A stretch of 64,000 nucleotides of DNA from Paenibacillus sp. FSL W8-0186. Lineage in GTDB: Bacteria > Bacillota > Bacilli > Paenibacillales > Paenibacillaceae. This document shows, one piece after another, positions 29,180 through 37,388 of this stretch. The position numbers were made by a program, and so were the translations under genes. The stretch is from NCBI RefSeq assembly GCF_037969765.1, contig NZ_CP150207.1, positions 4,967,501-5,031,500 on the forward strand, in the 5' to 3' direction. The notes under the pieces were generated by a model. The model saw nothing but the letters and a program-made list of their open reading frames with translations. It had not been told where the DNA came from and did no database searches. Within the stretch, counting starts at the first letter, position 1. Each line of letters opens with the position of its first letter.

Positions 29180-32100
29180 ATGTCCTCCAATTTATGTTGT
29201 CCTTTTACCAAATTACTCATTAATATGTTTCGAAATACGTCCGCACGCTTTAAAAATGTATGCTTACGATGAATAAACTCTTTTGCTTTTGAAGCAATTT
29301 CCTTTCGATCAGCTTCATGAGTTAAATAATATTGTATCAAAGAATTTAATTCCTCTTTACTTTGATAAATAAGCACGTGCTCACTAAATGTTTCTTGAAT
29401 TTCAGGAGCATTATTAGCAATAACTAATGCTCCACTAGCCATTGCCTCATATATCCGTAAATTTATTGTTCCGCGGTTAAAGGGCGCTATATCCTCTATC
29501 ACTATTTTACTTCTTTGATATAATTCAGGAAGGTGAGAATAAGCAATGTTACCATGATGATACTTTTCCCATGGATGGTTCACTTGCCCAGTTTCCAATC
29601 TTCCATAGAAGTTGAATTTAATATTCGTACTTATATCTAGATTTTCTACAATATCACGTTGAATATGAAATATATTACCTACAAAAGTGACATCAATATC
29701 CCTATTTAATGCAGGAGCATCAATTTTAAACATATTTGTGTTCGCAGCTAGGGGAAGTATTCCCCATAACTTTGATGAATCAACTATTTTTTCAAATTCA
29801 TTTCGGGCATAAGCTGATGAAGTAATCAGTCCGTCAAACAAATTAATCCACTTGTTTGATTTCCAATCGTTGATAAATCCCCGAATCCAAGCGATAAGAA
29901 TGGCTCCTTCCGGAATATTCATATTGCCAATATCACAGTCATGAAGCATGGAAATAATGATATCTGCAGACTTTGGGATTTCACTCCATTCATATTCCGG
30001 CCTTCTTGCCAAATAACTAATTCGATAACCGAATTTCTGCCTTAAAGAATCTCCCAAACCACGTGCAGAAAAGTAATCTCCTGCCGTTGTCGTCATTTCA
30101 TTTTCAGTTACTAGAAAAACAATGTGCAATGGCCCCTCTGTCCAATAGTTAGTCTGGGATAAAAGCTTCTCTTCCCAGATGAAGGAGGTTAGCTTCTCTC
30201 CCCATGAAGATAAAAATAGTTGTTGATTCCTAACTCTTGATTTTTTAACAAGAGAATGGCTCTGTTTTATTTGGGAGGAGAATTCCCTATGAAATAACAA
30301 AGCTCTAGTAGATACCGCAATTCTCTTACCCTTCGCAAGAACTCTTAGGCAATAGTCAACATCTTCCCTTCCAAACCAATATTGTTCATCAAATCCACCT
30401 ATTTGCAGAAAAGTATCTCTATCGGTAAGTAAACAAGCAGCCGTTACAGCAGGCACCAGTCTTTCCACTTGTGAATCTTCTTCAAATAACGGACTTCTAT
30501 TCTTACCTATATTCACAGGAACCGGGCCTGTCCGATTCCATTTGAATTTAATACCATCATGCTGAATTGAACAACCAGGATATATTACTTCTTTAATTTT
30601 CATTCTCGAAGCAGTTAACTCGTTATAAATTAATCTCGCCCCGACCACACCTACTTCATTTTGGCTTACAAATGTCTTAAGCATTTCATCCAGCCATCCA
30701 TATAAAGGTATAACATCATTATTCAAGAATAGTAAGTATTTACCTGTAGCCTTTGAGACCCCAAAATTAATGCTTTGAGAAAAATTAAGATTTTGCTGAG
30801 TATTAAAATAACGAATGTTTACACTGTTTTTCCATGAATCGAGATACTCTTTGGTTTTATCTTTACTATCATTATCAACAATGATTATTTCATAATTTGA
30901 ATACAATGTATTCTTTTTAAGTGCTGGAAAAAGATATTCAAAATGGCTCTTGCCATTTTTTGTAGGTATAATAATGCTAATTAATGAATTTACCTTATTA
31001 TTTTCTATAGGAGTAGCAATATTTTGAGCAAGAGCCCTTATCTCAGATTCTGTGGACATATTTAAGAGCAACTTCTGTTTTTCCCTATTAGCTTTCCTCC
31101 CAAGTTTCTTTCCCAGCTTTTTTATAATAAACTTCATATTTTTACCGCTAAGATACACTCTTCGCACTGCACGATAGGTTTTTCCATAACCAAGGCTTTT
31201 AAGCAGCAATCGCTTTCCAATATCTTTTACCGAATATTGGATATTATCACCCTTATTGACTACTTTTGATTGAATTTTATTATCAAGTTCCCTCTTATAT
31301 TTTATTAGCATTGTTGACAACTGCTGAACTCTCTGCACCACGGTATGTTCGGAAATTACTTCATTATAAAGTTGTTCGGAGATTTTCCGGTACTTCTCTT
31401 CGTTAACACGGATATCATGCAAAATCCAATTTAGCTGTTCTTTATCAGAATAAGTTAATGCAGATGGAAAGATATTTTTCAATTCATTGTGATCATCATT
31501 GATTACTATTGCTTTACAAGCTGCTGCATCAAAAAAACGATTGTTTATAAAACCATGGTTTCGCATATCCTCCCAATGGTCATTTAGCAATACATGACAC
31601 GATGAATATAGTTCATTCAATTTTTCATTAGAGAACCATCTTGAATGAATATACTTTTTTTGAATAATATCTTCCCACCCGGAACCAATAATCTTTAATT
31701 CATCTGATGCTTCACTGGCATCTTTTACAATTTTTCGATACACCCCACGCGAGTTTCCTACAAACAGCAAGGGAAAACGTAGTTCATCGTTTAACTTAGG
31801 ATAAAAGACAGATAAATCCGTAAATTGCAAAAAAACTTCCACAGGGACACGTATTTTATTTTTTAATTGCTCCGCAAACATTTGCGAAGAAACCAAAACC
31901 ATATCATATTGTTCGAATTCCTCAATGCTAATATCATCAGGGTGCGATATATTCCACATAATATTAAAATGCCCGGGTTTAACCTTATAACGGGAGAGAC
32001 CACGAAAATGAATGACTATATCATCTTGCGAATCTTCTCCTAAATCCCATTCAGGCAGAATTTGAATATGGCATTTATGCCCGTTTCTAATTAGCTCATC

Positions 32101-32193
32101 AGATAAACTTTTTGCTAAATAATAATCGCCCCACTTTTTTAATTGTGATCGTGTGGGAACTCCAATTTTAATACAAAAATTATATTTTACCAT
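29176..32193 (-). CDS. Multidomain glycosyltransferase: CgeB-like - GT2 - CgeB-like
   Basis: A 1005-residue cytoplasmic enzyme with three transferase units in one chain. Residues 1-310 are a GT-B-like CgeB-type domain (KWGDYYLAKSL, FRGLSRYKV, FNIMWNISHPDD). About 400-660 is a GT2 domain (SLISIIIPTKNGK, IIIVDNDSKDKTKEY, LFLNNDVIPL, WFGREDVDYCLRVL). About 690-1000 is a second CgeB/GT-B domain (HQRDIVEN, GTINLRIYEAMASGALVI). A basic helical linker lies at 320-390. The start at 32193 follows GGAG by 6 bases. It probably builds an oligosaccharide or polymer with more than one linkage. It overlaps ugd by 4 bases. Confidence 0.88.
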   Translation of the reverse strand: MVKYNFCIKIGVPTRSQLKKWGDYYLAKSLSDELIRNGHKCHIQILPEWDLGEDSQDDIVIHFRGLSRYKVKPGHFNIMWNISHPDDISIEEFEQYDMVLVSSQMFAEQLKNKIRVPVEVFLQFTDLSVFYPKLNDELRFPLLFVGNSRGVYRKIVKDASEASDELKIIGSGWEDIIQKKYIHSRWFSNEKLNELYSSCHVLLNDHWEDMRNHGFINNRFFDAAACKAIVINDDHNELKNIFPSALTYSDKEQLNWILHDIRVNEEKYRKISEQLYNEVISEHTVVQRVQQLSTMLIKYKRELDNKIQSKVVNKGDNIQYSVKDIGKRLLLKSLGYGKTYRAVRRVYLSGKNMKFIIKKLGKKLGRKANREKQKLLLNMSTESEIRALAQNIATPIENNKVNSLISIIIPTKNGKSHFEYLFPALKKNTLYSNYEIIIVDNDSKDKTKEYLDSWKNSVNIRYFNTQQNLNFSQSINFGVSKATGKYLLFLNNDVIPLYGWLDEMLKTFVSQNEVGVVGARLIYNELTASRMKIKEVIYPGCSIQHDGIKFKWNRTGPVPVNIGKNRSPLFEEDSQVERLVPAVTAACLLTDRDTFLQIGGFDEQYWFGREDVDYCLRVLAKGKRIAVSTRALLFHREFSSQIKQSHSLVKKSRVRNQQLFLSSWGEKLTSFIWEEKLLSQTNYWTEGPLHIVFLVTENEMTTTAGDYFSARGLGDSLRQKFGYRISYLARRPEYEWSEIPKSADIIISMLHDCDIGNMNIPEGAILIAWIRGFINDWKSNKWINLFDGLITSSAYARNEFEKIVDSSKLWGILPLAANTNMFKIDAPALNRDIDVTFVGNIFHIQRDIVENLDISTNIKFNFYGRLETGQVNHPWEKYHHGNIAYSHLPELYQRSKIVIEDIAPFNRGTINLRIYEAMASGALVIANNAPEIQETFSEHVLIYQSKEELNSLIQYYLTHEADRKEIASKAKEFIHRKHTFLKRADVFRNILMSNLVKGQHKLEDI

Positions 32194-32243
32194 TGTATTC
32201 TCCATTCAATTGCTAGGTAGACCTTTGTAGTAAAAAGGTATTT

Positions 32244-35200
32244 TTAGCTTTGAGCATCCATAGGAGTTTTAAGAGAGACACCTTTATATAACTCAAGATA
32301 TTCTTTAGACATATCTTTTGCAGTCTTTATATGAACCTTTTTTAACCTATCTAACATTCTATCGTACCCGTCATGATCAATTGATAACTCTATAATTTTC
32401 TTGTATGACTCATTAGGATTCCTATAATCGATGAACCAACCACAACCTGTTTCGTTTACTCGCTCTTCTACAGCGCCAAGTTTTGTGGCTAAAACAGGTA
32501 TTTCACACTGCCAAGCCTCAGTAAGCGTATGGCAATATGTTTCAGGCCAAATTGAAAAAATACCAATAAAAGAAGGTTTTATAGCCTTGACCCTATCATA
32601 AAATTCATGACGATGATATGATCCATGATCTATTCCATATTCTTTTAATGAGGATTGTATATTTCCAAGAAAATGAAATTCAAGCCTATTTTCTGTATCA
32701 ATATTTTTAAGATCTTTAATAAATTCCGAGCCTTTATTTAAACCAATATTCCCAGGTATTAATATTTTGATAGGCTTTCCTTTGACTGGTCGCTCGTGAA
32801 ATGTTTCATTCCGAGTAAATTCAACTAAATCATCTCTGCCATGTTCAATTACTCTAAAATCATACTCTTTTAGCATTGGAAATGTAGTAGTGTATACGTC
32901 TTTTGTACTCTTAGAAGTCGTAACAAAGGCATCGCAGACTTTGAACATTTCCTGTACCAATCCCCTCCACACTAATACCCAGTTATGCTTCAATGTTGGC
33001 GGGTTGGGAATCCAGGAACTTGGCGGAGAACAAACGCCCGTTCCCTCTGTACAACGACCTCCGCAATAATTATTATTATTGTCCAGTAGATGAATAGTAG
33101 GGCAAACATAATAAAAATCATGAAAAGAGAGTATCAACTTTCTACCTAGCCTATTCGCCAAATAAGCAATGTCAAAGGTATGCGCTAATAAATGTCTAAT
33201 ATGCACAAGCGATATATTCCATTTCAATAATACCTCAAAATAAATTTCTGAAAAATCATCGCGGGAAGTATGCGTTACTTCCCATTCTTCTTTTAGATCC
33301 CAAGTATTTAGTACTTGAAAAGATTTATCTTTAAATTTATATAGCGTTAAGCTCCTCTTATTGGAAATAAGAACAAAGCACTCGTATTCGGATTCGACAT
33401 AAGTCATCAGATCTTTGTTTGTATTAGGTGTACCACCGGATCCATCGTGAAGGACATACAACACCTTCTTTGTTGTTTTTTCAAATTTTAAGTCTTCGTC
33501 TTTTAAGTGAAATTTAACATTATTACGTATTTTCAATAGTTTTTCAGATTCGAACGCTTCCTTTACCATTGCTGTATATTCGGGATGTAATTCGTTTAAC
33601 ACAGCCCTGTTTCTTTTAATAAGTTCCTTTTTCTCTTCAGAAAATGAAGCACTCCGTTTATGATAAATATAAGTCGCATCATCAATAATATGCTTCCATC
33701 CCGCTTTAAGGGCCCTCATACAAAAATCATTTTCTTCTCCATAACCACGTTTAAAACGTATCGAATCCATTAACCCAATTGAATTAATAAGTTCCCGTTT
33801 TATATAAATACAAAAACCATTCCCAGTAGGTACGATTGGGTACACTCTTTCTGATACGTCTTCAACTAACTTAGCCATTCCATCGATTCCAAGTGTTTTT
33901 GGTATTTCATTAACCTCACCAGCACTCGGTACTGAGAAAGCTCCTGCTGCATTTGAAAGTGGAGTGACAGTACCTACTCTTTTAATAGAATATGCTGCAT
34001 ATTTTAATTTCTCTAACCAACCAGCTGTGACTATTGTGTCACTGTTCAATAAAATTACATCTGAGGTGCTATTCCTCATTCCAATATTAACACTTTCGAC
34101 ATAGCCTAAATTAGTTTCATTATTAATGATTAGATAATTCGGCAACTTTGTTTTAGTCTCTAGAAATTGTTCTATTCTCGGATCCGTACTACAGTCATTT
34201 ACAATTATTATTTTATAAGGCAGCACGGTATGTCTCTCTATACTTTCAATACAATTAATAAAATCATCCGCTGCATTGTACACAGGAACAATTATTGAAG
34301 TAAACAATTGATTAAAAAAAGACTCCATTGTCCCCTGATTTGAAGACTCTACTAATTCATTGTTACTAGTTACCTTTTTAGGCTCAACCATTTGCCTGGT
34401 GGATTCCACTTTAGGAATATTTTGTTCTATAGCAGTATTTCCATTCCTCTTTTTTCTTGCCCTTGCCACAAGCTTAAACAAGCTGCCTGGCAATCTAATA
34501 AACTTGCTCGGGCTAGTTATTGAATTTATTAATATATCTCCCAACTGATATCTAATAGAGTTAAGATGAACATTTGAAGCTCGATTTGCTGCCTGGACAC
34601 GTTGTTCCAATTGCTTTTTCTCTGTGTGGGCATTAATTTTAAACGTGCTTAATTCTTTTTCCATTTCCTTAAGTTTATTAGTAAGATGGTTATTTTGTTG
34701 ATCAAATTCATTATTCTCTAATATTTGTTTCTTCAAATTGCTAACTTCATTTTTTAATTCTAAATTGTTCTCGAACAGCTTATGCTTGTTCTCGGTTAGT
34801 TTCTTATTATCCTTTTGCAGTGACGTAATTTCATCTAATAGATGTCGGATATGAATTTGTATGGATTCAATATCATTGTTTTCAGAAGATGGAACACTTA
34901 ATTGGCGACTGATTTCATTCAGTTTAATCACAAGCTGCTTATTATCTCTTTTAAGCTTTTCCTTTTCTTTCTTTGCCGTATTCAACTTAATGCTCTGTTC
35001 AATCCGCTCCATTTCCAGAGCAGTAATTAATTTTGAAGAAATTAATATATTTTGTTCATTAATAAATTCAATTAACTCTTTATACTCACTATGAACAAGT
35101 ATTCCTAGGCCATTGAATCCCGAAAATAAAAAAAACTCAAACTCCATATCCGACTGGTCTATAAAATCTTCTACTGCAGTCAAAACGCCATTCTTCGGAT

Positions 35201-35726
35201 TATTCTCATAAATGGCGTTGAATAAGTGTTCATTAATTCCATTCTCATCAGTTAAGGAATGACAAGTTGGACTAATACCTGCCTTTTTATAGGGCTGACG
35301 AAAAATTGGAGGGATGTTTTCTGGATTATAGTACAGATCCCTTCTTGCATAGGGCCAGCCAACATCATGAATAAAAACAATTGGGAAGTGTTCCTTGAAA
35401 TTATGTTCAAGAATTTTCAACTCATTGAAGACCGTATACCAGTTATGATCCCCATCAATTAATATTGCTTCAAACGCATCTATGTTAGGAAGGACAGACA
35501 AGCTCAAATCTTTAAATAGCTTGAAACTAGCCCCGTATTTATCCATAAGTAAATTTTCATCGAATTTTGGAAAGGGATCAATGGCATACAATATACCATC
35601 TTTTTTTTGACAATACTCAGCTAATTTCCAAGTATTATCTCCATATAAACATCCAATTTCAACGATATTTGATACTTGCTGCTTTTCCAAGACTGGTTTA
35701 ATTACGCTATCCCAGTATCTATGCAT
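32244..35726 (-). CDS. Giant fusion: methyltransferase-like - coiled coil - GT2 - GT4
   Basis: A 1160-residue protein. Residues 1-235 look like a class I SAM methyltransferase (VEIGCLYGDNTWKLAEYC, then IDGDHNWYTVFNELKILE). Residues about 245-390 are a long charged coiled coil with many Lys/Glu/Asn and few prolines. About 475-700 is a GT2 domain (TSIIVPVYNAADDF, VNDCSTD, LLNSDTIVTAGWLEKL, RGYGEENDFCMRAL). About 750-1145 is a GT4-like domain (LSFHDFYYVCP, KILIPGNIGLNKG, FIGIFSIWPETYCHTL, ETG near the end). The ATG at 35726 follows GGAGG by 9 bases. Methyltransferases on coiled coils cap and measure polymer length in the WbdD system, so a chain-length role before ABC export is possible, as inference. 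Confidence 0.87.
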   Translation of the reverse strand: MHRYWDSVIKPVLEKQQVSNIVEIGCLYGDNTWKLAEYCQKKDGILYAIDPFPKFDENLLMDKYGASFKLFKDLSLSVLPNIDAFEAILIDGDHNWYTVFNELKILEHNFKEHFPIVFIHDVGWPYARRDLYYNPENIPPIFRQPYKKAGISPTCHSLTDENGINEHLFNAIYENNPKNGVLTAVEDFIDQSDMEFEFFLFSGFNGLGILVHSEYKELIEFINEQNILISSKLITALEMERIEQSIKLNTAKKEKEKLKRDNKQLVIKLNEISRQLSVPSSENNDIESIQIHIRHLLDEITSLQKDNKKLTENKHKLFENNLELKNEVSNLKKQILENNEFDQQNNHLTNKLKEMEKELSTFKINAHTEKKQLEQRVQAANRASNVHLNSIRYQLGDILINSITSPSKFIRLPGSLFKLVARARKKRNGNTAIEQNIPKVESTRQMVEPKKVTSNNELVESSNQGTMESFFNQLFTSIIVPVYNAADDFINCIESIERHTVLPYKIIIVNDCSTDPRIEQFLETKTKLPNYLIINNETNLGYVESVNIGMRNSTSDVILLNSDTIVTAGWLEKLKYAAYSIKRVGTVTPLSNAAGAFSVPSAGEVNEIPKTLGIDGMAKLVEDVSERVYPIVPTGNGFCIYIKRELINSIGLMDSIRFKRGYGEENDFCMRALKAGWKHIIDDATYIYHKRSASFSEEKKELIKRNRAVLNELHPEYTAMVKEAFESEKLLKIRNNVKFHLKDEDLKFEKTTKKVLYVLHDGSGGTPNTNKDLMTYVESEYECFVLISNKRSLTLYKFKDKSFQVLNTWDLKEEWEVTHTSRDDFSEIYFEVLLKWNISLVHIRHLLAHTFDIAYLANRLGRKLILSFHDFYYVCPTIHLLDNNNNYCGGRCTEGTGVCSPPSSWIPNPPTLKHNWVLVWRGLVQEMFKVCDAFVTTSKSTKDVYTTTFPMLKEYDFRVIEHGRDDLVEFTRNETFHERPVKGKPIKILIPGNIGLNKGSEFIKDLKNIDTENRLEFHFLGNIQSSLKEYGIDHGSYHRHEFYDRVKAIKPSFIGIFSIWPETYCHTLTEAWQCEIPVLATKLGAVEERVNETGCGWFIDYRNPNESYKKIIELSIDHDGYDRMLDRLKKVHIKTAKDMSKEYLELYKGVSLKTPMDAQS

Positions 35727-35743
35727 GAATTCTCTCCTCCAAC

Positions 35744-36484
35744 TCAATCTTGATTCTTGAATTTCTCTAAAACTTCTACAGTTTCACCAATCATTTTAAG
35801 CTCGCCCTTTTCCAACCATAAGGTTCGATTGCACAATTTTTCAATCTCGCCAAGCGAGTGCGAAACAAAAAGCACCGTCGTACCCCCACCCAACAATTCC
35901 TGCATGCGAACTTGACACTTCTGTTGAAACTTAAAATCGCCTACAGATAATACTTCATCAACAATTAGAACATCCGGATTTATGCAGGTAGCTATTGAAA
36001 ACCCCAGCCTTGCTTTCATACCTGAAGAGTAATTCTTAATAGGAACGTCAATAAACTCTCCCAACTCTGCAAATTCAATAATTGCAGCCTCTTGTTCTTT
36101 CATGAACTTATTAGAATGCCCAAGAAGAGAACCGTTCAGGTAGATGTTTTCTCTACCCGTTAGATGCTCGTCAAAGCCCGCTCCAAGCTCTATAAGAGGA
36201 GCCATTCTCCCGTTAACCTTAATACTCCCTACAGTAGGCTTCAGAATACCTGCTACAATTTTCAACAAGGTGCTTTTGCCTGCGCCATTCAATCCAATGA
36301 CTCCCATGATTTCTCCCTTGTTAACTTGGAAAGAAACATTACTTAGTGCCTTGTATTCCTTATACTGCAGTTCCTGCTTAACCATCTTAACGAAGTATTC
36401 TTTTATGGAATCAACTTTTTCCTTGTACATCCGATAGGTCATTGAAATATCAGCCACATCTATTACTATATGATCACTATTCAT
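35744..36484 (-). CDS. ABC transporter ATPase for polysaccharide/teichoic acid export (TagH/Wzt type)
   Basis: This is the ATP-binding half of an ABC-2 exporter that moves a lipid-linked polymer across the membrane. It has 246 residues: Walker A GLNGAGKSTLLK, Q-loop region APLIELGAGFDEHLTGRENIYLNGSLLG (family-specific), signature YSSGMKARLGFS, Walker B VLIVDEVLSVGD and the switch His in FVSHSLGE. It ends soon after the nucleotide-binding domain, with no C-terminal carbohydrate-binding domain as in long Wzt, nor the extended tail of B. subtilis TagH. That suggests end-cap recognition is absent or is done by another protein. It follows the permease gene by 18 bases. Confidence 0.93.
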   Translation of the reverse strand: MNSDHIVIDVADISMTYRMYKEKVDSIKEYFVKMVKQELQYKEYKALSNVSFQVNKGEIMGVIGLNGAGKSTLLKIVAGILKPTVGSIKVNGRMAPLIELGAGFDEHLTGRENIYLNGSLLGHSNKFMKEQEAAIIEFAELGEFIDVPIKNYSSGMKARLGFSIATCINPDVLIVDEVLSVGDFKFQQKCQVRMQELLGGGTTVLFVSHSLGEIEKLCNRTLWLEKGELKMIGETVEVLEKFKNQD

Positions 36485-36502
36485 AGTTTCCCTCGTATTT
36501 CC

Positions 36503-37336
36503 TCAAAGATATAATATAAAGTCGTTCTGTTTTTTCTGGAAAACAAAAAGTCCTAGTGCTAGCGACAACAATGATACTCCCATACATATCAAATGAGTGT
36601 TCAAATCGCCAAAATTTCCGTTCAATACGATATCTCGGAATAAGCTAATGTAGTAATACATAGGATTGGCCTCAATAATGGCCCTATATTTATCAGGAAT
36701 AATATCAATCGGATAAATAATCGGGGTTAAGTACATCCATGCTGTAGTGACTACGCCATATAGATGATTTAAATCTTTAAAGAACACAGCATATGCCGAT
36801 AACAAAAGTCCAAAACCAACAGCAAATACAAATAAGTATATTATAGGTATTGGAAAAAGGAGAACAGTCCAAGACCAGTCTATATTAGAAACCATCATAA
36901 TCACGAATAGTATAATTAATGTAAAAGCTAAATTAATTAAAGAGAAAATAGATTTAGATAGCGGGAACAAGTACCTTGGTACGTAAATTTTCCTAATTAA
37001 AGCGGCATTCCCGTTAATCGCCCTCATTGCCGAACTTGTTGATTCTGAGAAAAAGTCAAACATCAGTTTCCCTGTTAACAGATATAAAATGTAGTTTGGA
37101 ATATGGCGGTTAAACAATGTCGAAAAAACGATTGATAGCACCATTATCATTAACAGAGGATTCAGCAGGCTCCATAAAACACCAAGTCTCGACCTTCTGT
37201 ATTTGAATTTAAAGTCTTTCTTCACTAATTCTTTAAGAAAATGCCTATACTTCAGAAAGTTATTAACGTAGCTTCTCATGAGCTTCTCATACCTCATCAT
37301 TTCATTGAATAATCTATTGAAACTGGTCTCTACCAT
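36503..37336 (-). CDS. ABC-2 type polysaccharide/teichoic acid export permease (TagG/Wzm type)
   Basis: This 277-residue protein has six predicted helices and the ABC-2 coupling start (LKELVKKDFKFKYRRSRLGVLWSLLNPLLM). The typical YLTPIIYPIDIIPDKYR motif and the MYYYISLFRDIV stretch are present. With the ATPase next door it exports a polymer made on undecaprenyl diphosphate. The start at 37336 has a poor ribosome site; internal ATG codons at MMRYEKLM are alternatives. It is the first gene of the long minus-strand operon, and only 52 bases separate it from the divergent ligase-like gene, so the two promoters must overlap. Confidence 0.9.
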   Translation of the reverse strand: MVETSFNRLFNEMMRYEKLMRSYVNNFLKYRHFLKELVKKDFKFKYRRSRLGVLWSLLNPLLMIMVLSIVFSTLFNRHIPNYILYLLTGKLMFDFFSESTSSAMRAINGNAALIRKIYVPRYLFPLSKSIFSLINLAFTLIILFVIMMVSNIDWSWTVLLFPIPIIYLFVFAVGFGLLLSAYAVFFKDLNHLYGVVTTAWMYLTPIIYPIDIIPDKYRAIIEANPMYYYISLFRDIVLNGNFGDLNTHLICMGVSLLSLALGLFVFQKKQNDFILYL

Positions 37337-37388
37337 AGAACCTATGCTAAAATAATTACCGTATCTACAAGCAAAGGAGATTGTAACC

